Assembly (NCBI GenBank): GCA_937901895.1
Contig: CALGTD010000171.1
Location: 1 to 15,332, forward strand
DNA length: 15,332 nt
Direction: 5' to 3'
Origin: an uncultured Spartobacteria bacterium
GTDB taxonomy: Bacteria; Verrucomicrobiota; Verrucomicrobiia; Chthoniobacterales; JAATET01
Position numbers and translations under genes: made by a program. The notes under the pieces are model-generated. The model was not told the DNA's origin, searched no databases, and saw nothing but the letters and a program-made list of their open reading frames with translations. Shown here one piece after another: positions 7,806-13,678 of this stretch; position 1 is the stretch's first letter, and every line of letters begins with the position of its first letter.

Positions 7806-8266
7806 CGAATGCGGTATTTCCCGTCGCCGACGCTCAAAACGCGGATTTCCACCGGCGTCAGCCCCTTCTCGTAGAATCCAAGCTTCTTCGCGACCGGCGC
7901 CGTCACATCAATGATGCGCCCGGGCACGAAGGGCCCCCGGTCATTCACACGCACCACGGTGCTGCGGCCGTTTGCGAGGTTGGTCACCTTGATCCGGCAT
8001 GGCAGCGGCAGGGTTTTGTGCGCCGCACCCGCGCTCCAGCCGTAGATCTTTTCGCCGATCGCCGTCTTGCCGGGAAACACGAGAAACCCGCTCTTGTAGT
8101 GCGACGCCACGCCGCGCTCGCGGTATCCGATCGCCTCCCGCGGGCTCATGGGATGATACCTCACGCCTCGCACCGTGTAGGGCGCCGTCTTGTAGCCCTT
8201 GTAGTTTCCACCTCCGGCACAACCGGCCAGGACAAACCCCACGCCCGCCGCGAACAGGAGTCGCAT
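7802..8266 (-). CDS. rlpA: RlpA-type septal-ring lipoprotein (DPBB domain)
   Basis: A 154-aa lipoprotein precursor. The signal MRLLFAAGVGFVLAGC ends in a lipobox (LAGC) with C16 as the lipidated residue. A double-psi beta-barrel domain follows (about 50-145): VASHYKSGF, KTAIGEKIYG, AAHKTLPLPCRIKVTNL, VVRVNDRGPFVPGRIIDV. H83 and D109 match the two catalytic residues of Pseudomonas RlpA, including their spacing of 26 residues, so lytic transglycosylase activity on peptidoglycan lacking stem peptides is plausible. There is no C-terminal SPOR domain, so septal targeting by that route is not expected. I chose ATG 8266 because it puts the signal peptide at the N-terminus; an in-frame start at 8314 would add 16 residues that do not fit. 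It is convergent with the 6804 gene, and the stops share CTAG. Confidence 0.93.
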   Translation of the reverse strand: MRLLFAAGVGFVLAGCAGGGNYKGYKTAPYTVRGVRYHPMSPREAIGYRERGVASHYKSGFLVFPGKTAIGEKIYGWSAGAAHKTLPLPCRIKVTNLANGRSTVVRVNDRGPFVPGRIIDVTAPVAKKLGFYEKGLTPVEIRVLSVGDGKYRIR

Positions 8267-8463
8267 CGTTGTCACGCGCACGGTTTGCCACGGAAGCACC
8301 GCCACGTCCAGCACGGCGGAATGCGGTCCAGGGAGAAAGGTGCATTGCCGAGGGCCAGGGCGAATGCCTCGAGTTGGCGGCCTTCGTCCGAATGGGGCAT
8401 TCGTGGTATCGAAACGCGTCTAGGCAGATTACCTCCGACAGTGTAGGATGCTGCCTCCTTTCC

Positions 8464-9609
8464 ATGAGTCCGACCGACCTTCCCCCAGAATCGTCTGTGG
8501 CCAGCCTTGTCGACGAGCCCTCCGAGCGACGCAAGCGCATCCGTCGGCTTGTCATTCTCATCCTGCTCATCAGCATAGGCATTCACGTCGTTGCCGGAAT
8601 CGGTGCGGGCATCTGGGTCATCGCACGCTACCTGACGCAACCAAAGGCGCAGTTCGTCGTGCAAAAGCAGGTCCAGATGACTCCCCAGGACCGTGAGCAC
8701 CGGATGAAGATGGAGGAAGTCACATCCCTGCGCCCGAAGCCCACCTTCAACAACCGCATTCAAAGCCTTCGCCCCAGCAAGCTGGCGCTTCCGGAACTGC
8801 CACGAGTGCCGCTGGAAACCATCACCCCGATCGATACGGAGGCGCTGATTTCCGATCAGGTCGAAGGAATGGGCCAGTATGGAGCCGGTTCCGGCTCCGG
8901 CGGCGGGTTCTTCGGCGGCGCCGGCGCTTCAGGCAGCGGACTGCTCGCCGGCCGGCTCTACGATTTGAAAAAGAATCACCGGGGAGATCCCACCCCGGGC
9001 GGAATGAACCGCGAGAAATACCTCGGAATCGTCGGCCAGATCGCCCGCAGCCCGAATGCCAACTCGATCCTCGACAAGTATTTTGCCGCACCGGACACCC
9101 TCTACATGCCGCGCCTCGCGATTCCCATCATCAACGCGAACGAGGCTCCGAAGGCGTTCAAGGTCGAAAAGGAGATCCAGCCCAGCTACTGGATCGCCGT
9201 GTATCAGGGACGCGCCACCGCACCGGAAACCGGCAGCTTCAAGTTCATCGGCCACGCGGACGATATCCTGCTGGTGAAGGTCAACGGGCGCCTGGTTTTC
9301 GACGGCAGCCTGCTTAGCCCCACGATTCTGTCGCAAAAGGAAGGCAAGACGTTCAGCGTCAAGAAGGGCGAAGCCTACGACATCGAAATCATCATCGGTG
9401 AATGCCCGGGAGGATATTTTTCGGCATGGCTGCAGATTCAACAGCAGGGCGGCAACCACAAGCCCTACTGGTTCCGGATGAACAACGATCCCGTCAAATA
9501 CGAGAAGAAACGCGGCGACGGCAATCAGAAGAACCCGGAAGACACCATCAATGGCCCTGTCTGGTGGCCGGCCTCGAAGAAACAGGCCGCGCCCGGCGTG
9601 GGTCTATGA
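8464..9609 (+). CDS. Membrane-anchored PA14-like domain protein
   Basis: A 381-aa protein. A short cytoplasmic N-terminus ends in a basic patch (ERRKRIRR) and leads into one membrane segment (about 29-54, LVILILLISIGIHVV), giving a type II topology with the rest in the periplasm or outside. Next come a proline-containing linker, a glycine-rich hinge (about 138-162, GSGSGGGFFGGAGASG), and a beta-rich domain (about 235-345). The block SYWIAVYQG, TGSFKFIGHADDILLVKVNG, RLVFDGS resembles a PA14 domain, a beta-barrel that often binds carbohydrate. There is no clear ribosome binding site before ATG 8464; the pyrimidine-rich CTCCTTTCC precedes it. It is divergent from rlpA across 197 bases. It stops at 9609, but the next frame keeps a coding-like third-position bias to 9736, so a frameshifted tail is possible. 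The function is unknown. Confidence 0.75.
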   Translation: MSPTDLPPESSVASLVDEPSERRKRIRRLVILILLISIGIHVVAGIGAGIWVIARYLTQPKAQFVVQKQVQMTPQDREHRMKMEEVTSLRPKPTFNNRIQSLRPSKLALPELPRVPLETITPIDTEALISDQVEGMGQYGAGSGSGGGFFGGAGASGSGLLAGRLYDLKKNHRGDPTPGGMNREKYLGIVGQIARSPNANSILDKYFAAPDTLYMPRLAIPIINANEAPKAFKVEKEIQPSYWIAVYQGRATAPETGSFKFIGHADDILLVKVNGRLVFDGSLLSPTILSQKEGKTFSVKKGEAYDIEIIIGECPGGYFSAWLQIQQQGGNHKPYWFRMNNDPVKYEKKRGDGNQKNPEDTINGPVWWPASKKQAAPGVGL

Positions 9610-9801
9610 TCCGGCGGCCGGTCAGCTCATGCAGCAGCAACCGGCCATCGCCAACGAAACCGCCCCAACCAGCGTCCATCGCATCCAATTCATGATGCGG
9701 GGGAAGGTCCCCGTTTCCGGACGGATTGTAAAGGTCTGAGCCGTTTTTGCGCGCCCGCCGCGATGTGTCGTCGACGGCCGGAGTGTTCGGAACGGCCTTC
9801 G

Positions 9802-9858
9802 CCACCCGTCCGGAGCCGAAATTTACGTCCCCCGGAAAACACACTTCCACCCGTCCGG
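9802..9858. repeat. 12-base direct repeat upstream of mraZ
   Basis: CCACCCGTCCGG occurs exactly at 9802-9813 and again at 9847-9858, 45 bases apart (start to start), that is, 45-100 bases upstream of the first MraZ-type box. It may be a regulator site or a chance repeat in GC-rich DNA. Confidence 0.35.
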
Positions 9859-9884
9859 CGGTCATGAACTCCCGAGACTTTTCC

Positions 9885-9913
9885 TTGACGCCGGTGCGCC
9901 AAAGTGGTGAAAA
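9885..9913 (+). promoter_or_regulatory. Candidate dcw promoter (weak)
   Basis: TTGACG at 9885-9890 matches a sigma-70 -35 element in five of six bases. A 17-base spacer would put the -10 at 9908-9913 (TGAAAA), which is a poor match. If this is correct, the MraZ-type boxes overlap the -10 and start site, which suits repression. The call rests mainly on the -35 and on position. Confidence 0.25.
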
Positions 9914-9937
9914 GTGGGGCGAAGTGGCAATCAGTGG
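9903..9937 (+). promoter_or_regulatory. Four-box MraZ operator (AGTGG every 10 bases)
   Basis: AGTGG occurs at 9903-9907, 9913-9917, 9923-9927 and 9933-9937, exactly 10 bases apart. The first three are preceded by A (AAGTGG) and the fourth by C. MraZ proteins of other bacteria bind three or four direct repeats with a GTG or TGGG core, spaced about one helical turn, just upstream of their own gene, and so control the dcw operon. The boxes end 37 bases before the preferred mraZ start. The repeats are seen directly; binding by this MraZ is inferred from family knowledge. Confidence 0.85.
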
Positions 9938-9974
9938 TATGTAAACCCTAAGCCGAATGCCGAAGGAAGCAACA

Positions 9975-10403
9975 GTGATCTTTGCGGGGACTTTCCATCG
10001 CACGATGGACGCGAAGAATCGTGTCACGATTCCCTCGGATTGGGCGGCCTCCAGGATTGACGCCTTCTATCTGCTTCCGGCGAACCGGCGTGTGAACGTG
10101 ATGCCCGCTTCGGAACTTGCCCGTCAGGAGCAGGAATTGCGGGAAATGCTCCCGGCCGGAGCTGCCCGCCAGGAGGCCCTGCGCGTGATCTACGGATCCG
10201 CACGCCGCGTGGAGCCGGATGCCCAGGGGCGCATCCTCATTCCCGAGGAGCTCTGCAAGCACGCGGAACTCCACGGGGAGGTCGCCGTCGTCGGCGTGAA
10301 AGACCGTTTTGAGATTTGGAATCCCGCCAACCTGCCGGCTGCGGCATCCGCGGAGACAACTTCCGAGGAGGCCCGCCAGGCACTCGCGGCTTTGGGATAC
10401 TGA
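9975..10403 (+). CDS. mraZ: Transcriptional regulator MraZ
   Basis: DNA-binding regulator of the dcw cluster, with two AbrB/SpoVT-like swapped-hairpin modules each carrying the DxxxR signature: D12-A-K-N-R16 (then VTIP) and D82-A-Q-G-R86 (then ILIP). MraZ proteins form ring-shaped oligomers that grip tandem repeats. I prefer the GTG start at 9975 (142 aa, MIFAGTFHRTMDAKNR) because AAGGAAG (9963-9969) lies 5 bases upstream and the length before DAKNR then matches B. subtilis and E. coli MraZ. An in-frame ATG at 9957 would give 148 aa, but with no ribosome binding site. The C-terminus has a short Ala/Glu-rich extension. First gene of the dcw operon, and probably autoregulated through the boxes at 9903-9937. 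Confidence 0.95.
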   Translation: MIFAGTFHRTMDAKNRVTIPSDWAASRIDAFYLLPANRRVNVMPASELARQEQELREMLPAGAARQEALRVIYGSARRVEPDAQGRILIPEELCKHAELHGEVAVVGVKDRFEIWNPANLPAAASAETTSEEARQALAALGY

Positions 10404-10405
10404 GC

Positions 10406-10443
10406 ATGGAGGAACGCAACGAATGAGAGGACACGCCGGATGA
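10406..10443 (+). other. Two six-codon mini-ORFs chained by ATGA overlaps
   Basis: After the mraZ stop there is ATG at 10406 (encoding MEERNE, stop 10424-10426), then ATG at 10423 overlapping that stop (encoding MRGHAG, stop 10441-10443), then ATG at 10440 overlapping that stop and opening the 52-codon small ORF. GGAGGA at 10408-10413 lies 9 bases before the second ATG. The chain could pass ribosomes from mraZ to the small ORF by reinitiation, or it could be chance. Confidence 0.3.
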
Positions 10444-10598
10444 GCAAGGCATGTCGCAGGTTTTTCATCGGCTCCACGCCGGTCAAAGACTCCGACGGAA
10501 AGCCCTCCGGCGCCGCAGTCATCAAATTCAAACCGAAGAACGCGTATGAACTGCTTGGACTTCGAAGACCCCCTCGACCTGCTCTTGGAAAATTCTGA
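10440..10598 (+). CDS. Small ORF between mraZ and rsmH, unrecognised
   Basis: A 52-codon frame starting MSKACRRFFIGSTPVKDSDG and ending RRPPRPALGKF. The product would be basic, with no membrane segment or motif that I recognise. GAGAGGA at 10425-10431 lies 8 bases before the ATG, a good ribosome binding site. The first 35 codons have 27 G or C third bases (77%), like true genes here. From about 10546 this drops to 3 of 17, while the rsmH frame becomes GC3-rich. So either this is a short gene overlapping rsmH by 53 bases, or the 35-codon part is the front of a longer product joined to the rsmH frame by a frameshift. The frame has no stop between the mraZ TGA and 10596, so it is in phase with mraZ. 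Confidence 0.45.
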   Translation: MSKACRRFFIGSTPVKDSDGKPSGAAVIKFKPKNAYELLGLRRPPRPALGKF

Positions 10599-11535
10599 GC
10601 CCGCACCTGGCTGCATGGACTACCACGTTCCCGTCCTCGCCGACGAGGTTGTCACCTTTCTCCGGCCCGCGCCGGGCATTTTGTTTCTCGATGGCACCCT
10701 CGGTGGCGGCGGCCACTCCGAACGCTTCCTTCAGGCCGGAGCCCGCGTCGTCGCGCTCGATCGCGATCCGGAAGCCCTCGCCCACGCCTCCGTGCGACTG
10801 GCTCCCTGGGAGCATCGCCTCATCCTTCGTCAGGCCAACTTCGCAGACGCCCCCGCCGTGCTCGACGAACTCGGAATCGACCTCGTTGGCGGAGCGCTCC
10901 TGGACATCGGCGTTTCCTCGCATCAACTCGACACCGCGGAACGGGGATTTTCCCTCCTCCACGACGGCCCGCTGGACATGCGAATGGGAGCCGACGCCAC
11001 CTGCACGGCCGCGGATCTGGTCAACACGGCAGATCCTGACGAACTCGTCCGCATTTTCCGGGAATACGGCGAGGAACAAAGCGCCGTCCGCATCGTGTCG
11101 CACCTCGTGAAACTCCGCGCAACCACGCCGTTCCACACCACCGGCCAGCTTGCCGACGCGGTGGCGTCCGTGATTCCGCGCACCGGCCGCCGGCACCCCG
11201 CGACCCGCGTGTTCCAGGCGCTTCGCATCGCGGTGAACGACGAACTCGGCTCGCTTGAGCGCGGACTGGAAGCCATCAGTTCGCGCCTCGCCCGCGGCGC
11301 CCGCTTTGGCGTCATCACGTTCCATTCCCTCGAAGACCGGATGGTGAAGCGCTTCTTCAAGCACCGCAGCTCGGAGTGGATCGACCGTCCCGAGTGGCCG
11401 GAGCCGCGGAAAAACCCGGACCGCATCTTCCGTCTCCTGACTCCACATCCCATCGACCCCTGTCCCGAGGAGGTCGAAGCCAACCCACGCGCCCGCAGCG
11501 CAAAACTCCGCATCGTCGAGCGCATCCTGCCATGA
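10546..11535 (+). CDS. rsmH: 16S rRNA (cytosine1402-N4)-methyltransferase RsmH
   Basis: SAM enzyme that methylates N4 of C1402 in the 16S rRNA decoding centre (also called MraW). From ATG 10546 it is 329 aa. Family blocks in order: DYHVPVLADEVV (about 25-36), motif I FLDGTLGGGGHSE (about 47-59), ALDRDPEAL (about 70-78), LLDIGVSSHQLD, RGFSLLHDGPLDMRM, the HPATRVFQALRIAVNDEL block, ITFHSLEDRMVKRFF. An alternative start at 10615 (MDYHVPV, 306 aa) fits the usual family N-terminus better. However, codons between 10546 and 10614 have 74% G or C in third position, which suggests they are translated in this frame. Neither start has a strong ribosome binding site. The stop overlaps the ftsL start (ATGA). 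Confidence 0.95.
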   Translation: MNCLDFEDPLDLLLENSEPAPGCMDYHVPVLADEVVTFLRPAPGILFLDGTLGGGGHSERFLQAGARVVALDRDPEALAHASVRLAPWEHRLILRQANFADAPAVLDELGIDLVGGALLDIGVSSHQLDTAERGFSLLHDGPLDMRMGADATCTAADLVNTADPDELVRIFREYGEEQSAVRIVSHLVKLRATTPFHTTGQLADAVASVIPRTGRRHPATRVFQALRIAVNDELGSLERGLEAISSRLARGARFGVITFHSLEDRMVKRFFKHRSSEWIDRPEWPEPRKNPDRIFRLLTPHPIDPCPEEVEANPRARSAKLRIVERILP

Positions 11536-11909
11536 ACGCCAAACGCACCTCCACCCGCGCCATCAATCCGCTCCAGCCTTCCCGCATCCTGCTGGTCTGC
11601 TTCGCCGCTCTCGTGTTCGGCGGTGCAGGCGTCTGCTTCGTCTCGCTCAAGAACACCCAGCACACCCTCGGCGAGCGCGTCCGGACCACCGAACGCCAGC
11701 TCCGCGAACTGCGCGCACGCAATCAGGACTACCAGAGCCGCATTCGCACACTCACGTCGCTGAACACGCTGCGCACCCGGCTCAAGGACGGGTTCATTGA
11801 CATGATTCCCGTGCAGGACACCGCCATCGCGCGCCTCACCCCACCCGCCGTTGCCGGTCCGGACGGCGTCGCACGCACCGCGTCTCTCAACCCAGTCGGC
11901 CGCCCGTGA
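11532..11909 (+). CDS. ftsL: Cell division protein FtsL-like
   Basis: A 125-aa bitopic protein with a basic N-terminus, one membrane segment (about 18-38, RILLVCFAALVFGGAGVCFV) and a coiled-coil-prone stretch (about 42-85, including GERVRTTERQLRELRARNQD), followed by a proline-containing tail. FtsL sequences diverge quickly, so the call rests on this architecture and on the position between rsmH and ftsI, the standard site in dcw clusters. FtsL pairs with FtsB and activates the FtsW-FtsI synthase at the septum. It is coupled on both sides: ATGA with rsmH and GTGA with ftsI. Confidence 0.75.
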   Translation: MNAKRTSTRAINPLQPSRILLVCFAALVFGGAGVCFVSLKNTQHTLGERVRTTERQLRELRARNQDYQSRIRTLTSLNTLRTRLKDGFIDMIPVQDTAIARLTPPAVAGPDGVARTASLNPVGRP

Positions 11910-13678
11910 GGTGGAACACCCAGACCCGCATCCTCATTGCAAGCGGCTTTGTCGGCCTTCTCTTCACCGGCTTCTCCGCCCGGTTGATCCATCTCGGTGT
12001 CGCGAAGCATGACGAGTATTCGCGTCTCGCCGCGCAGAAAAATTCCATCCGCAAGACGATCTACGCCCGCCGCGGATTGATCACCGACCGCAACGGCGAA
12101 ATCCTCGCGGACAACACTCCCGTCAGCACCGCCTTCGTCGACGGCTCCCACGTGAAGGATCCGCACGCCGTCGCCACGGTTGTCGCGCCGTTCCTCGAGA
12201 TGAACGTCGAGGAACTCGAGGCGAAGATTGCCGACGCCGTCGCGAACGACCGCAAGTATGTCGTCCTCCGCCGCGAGGTTCCCGCCCGCGTCGAGTTCGA
12301 ATGCAAGGCGGCGCTCGAACAAAAGGATCTTCGCGGAATCTACTTCGACGCCGACAGCAAGCGCGTCCATCCAAACGGCTCGCTCCTCGCGCACGTCGTG
12401 GGCTTCCTGAATCACGAGCGCCGGGGCATCCAGGGGATCGAGCTGTCGATGGAGGATTACCTGCGCGGGCAGGACGGATTTCGCCACACGGAGCGGGACC
12501 GCCGTGGACAGGAAATCGTTGTCTATCGCGGGCAGGAGCGCGCACCCCGCGACGGTCTCAACGTCCAGCTCACCATCGACATGGGTCTGCAATCCATCGT
12601 CGAGGACGAACTCGACCAGGCCGTCGCCGAACTCAAGCCCGAGACCGCCGTTGCAGTGATGCTCGATCCCGGAACGGGAGAGGTTCTCGCCATGGCCAGC
12701 CGTCCGCATTTCGAACCGGATGCCATCGGCGACGCCCAGCCCGAGCAGATGAAGAACCGCGCGATCATCGACATGGTGGAGCCCGGCTCCACGTTCAAGA
12801 TCGTCGTCGCCGGAGCGGCATTGAACGAGGGCATCATCAACACGGAGACAAAGATCAACTGCGAGGGTGGCCGCTTTGCCTACGGAGGCAAAATTCTGAA
12901 GGATCACCACGGCTATGGTCTGCTGACCGTGCACGACATCCTGAAAAAGTCGTCGAACATCGGCTCGGCCAAGATGGCTCTCATGATGGGAGGTGACACC
13001 TTCTACGAATACGTAAAGCGTTTCGGGTTCGGCGAACGCACCGGCATCGAATTGCCCGGCGAAATTGCCGGTCTCGTTCACCCTCCCCCTCGCTGGGACA
13101 AACTCACGATCACCCGCATGCCGATGGGTCATTCCGTTGCGGCCACCCCTCTCCAGATCACCAGCGCGATGGGAGTGATCGCCAACGGCGGCAAACTCAT
13201 GGCTCCGCACATCGTGAAATCGCTCTCCGACAGCTCCGGAAAAACCATTCGCGAGTTTCAACCCACGGTCGTTCGCGAGGTCATCAACCCCCAGACCGCG
13301 GAAATCATCAACCGCGCCCTCATGGACGTCGTCGGCCCCGGCGGCACGGCACGGCTTGCCGCCGTGGCCGGGTTCAGCGTCGCCGGCAAGACCGGCACCG
13401 CGGAGAAGGTCAATCCAAAGGGCGGATATTTCTCCGGCAAATATGTCGTCTCCTTCGTGGGCTACATGCCCGCCGAGGATCCGGCCTTCGTCTGCCTCGT
13501 GTTGATCGACAATCCGAACCTCCCGTCCAACCTGAACTACGGCGGCCTCGTCGCCGCACCCATCTTCTCCCGCATTGCGGAACGCGCGGCCCGCCATCTC
13601 GATCTCCGGCCCGTCATGCGCGCCGAATCCGTCACGGAAATCGCCTCGAACGTCAGGGAGGAGCCTGCCAAACGATGA
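11906..13678 (+). CDS. ftsI: Septal peptidoglycan transpeptidase FtsI (PBP3-type)
   Basis: Class B penicillin-binding protein (590 aa) that cross-links septal peptidoglycan with FtsW. The N-terminus has one membrane anchor (about 8-30). The pedestal/dimerisation domain starts at RRGLITDRNGEILADN (about 56-70). The transpeptidase domain shows all three active-site motifs: S295-T-F-K298 (EPGSTFK), S349-S-N351 (KKSSN) and K495-T-G497 (AGKTGTAEK). There is no PASTA domain. The start is GTG at 11906, overlapping the ftsL stop as GTGA; the reading frame and membrane anchor fit this start. It ends with an ATGA overlap into murE. By sequence alone it could be a sporulation-type paralogue, but the dcw location argues for FtsI. 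Confidence 0.95.
   Translation: MRWNTQTRILIASGFVGLLFTGFSARLIHLGVAKHDEYSRLAAQKNSIRKTIYARRGLITDRNGEILADNTPVSTAFVDGSHVKDPHAVATVVAPFLEMNVEELEAKIADAVANDRKYVVLRREVPARVEFECKAALEQKDLRGIYFDADSKRVHPNGSLLAHVVGFLNHERRGIQGIELSMEDYLRGQDGFRHTERDRRGQEIVVYRGQERAPRDGLNVQLTIDMGLQSIVEDELDQAVAELKPETAVAVMLDPGTGEVLAMASRPHFEPDAIGDAQPEQMKNRAIIDMVEPGSTFKIVVAGAALNEGIINTETKINCEGGRFAYGGKILKDHHGYGLLTVHDILKKSSNIGSAKMALMMGGDTFYEYVKRFGFGERTGIELPGEIAGLVHPPPRWDKLTITRMPMGHSVAATPLQITSAMGVIANGGKLMAPHIVKSLSDSSGKTIREFQPTVVREVINPQTAEIINRALMDVVGPGGTARLAAVAGFSVAGKTGTAEKVNPKGGYFSGKYVVSFVGYMPAEDPAFVCLVLIDNPNLPSNLNYGGLVAAPIFSRIAERAARHLDLRPVMRAESVTEIASNVREEPAKR

Larger units (their letters stand above)
9610..9974. other. Non-coding stretch upstream of mraZ
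   Basis: There is no convincing gene in these 365 bases. They hold, in order: a coding-like stretch that may be a frameshifted tail of the PA14-like gene (to 9736), a 12-base direct repeat (9802-9813 and 9847-9858), a candidate -35 element (9885-9890), the four MraZ-type boxes (9903-9937), and the mraZ ribosome binding site (9963-9969). I see no strong intrinsic terminator after 9609; the T5 run near 9744 has only a very short stem before it. Confidence 0.6.

Noticed and set aside
8454..8461. CCTCCTTT, a perfect ribosome binding site if read on the minus strand
   Set aside because: No start codon lies at the right distance on the minus strand, and no plausible minus-strand gene begins there.
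9700..9750. Possible terminator before a T5 run after the PA14-like gene
   Set aside because: The only stems that can be drawn are three or four base pairs long; not credible as an intrinsic terminator.
9548..10027. 159-codon minus-strand frame covering the mraZ upstream region
   Set aside because: It runs antisense through the MraZ boxes and the mraZ start, has no motif and no clear ribosome binding site, and its composition is not gene-like.
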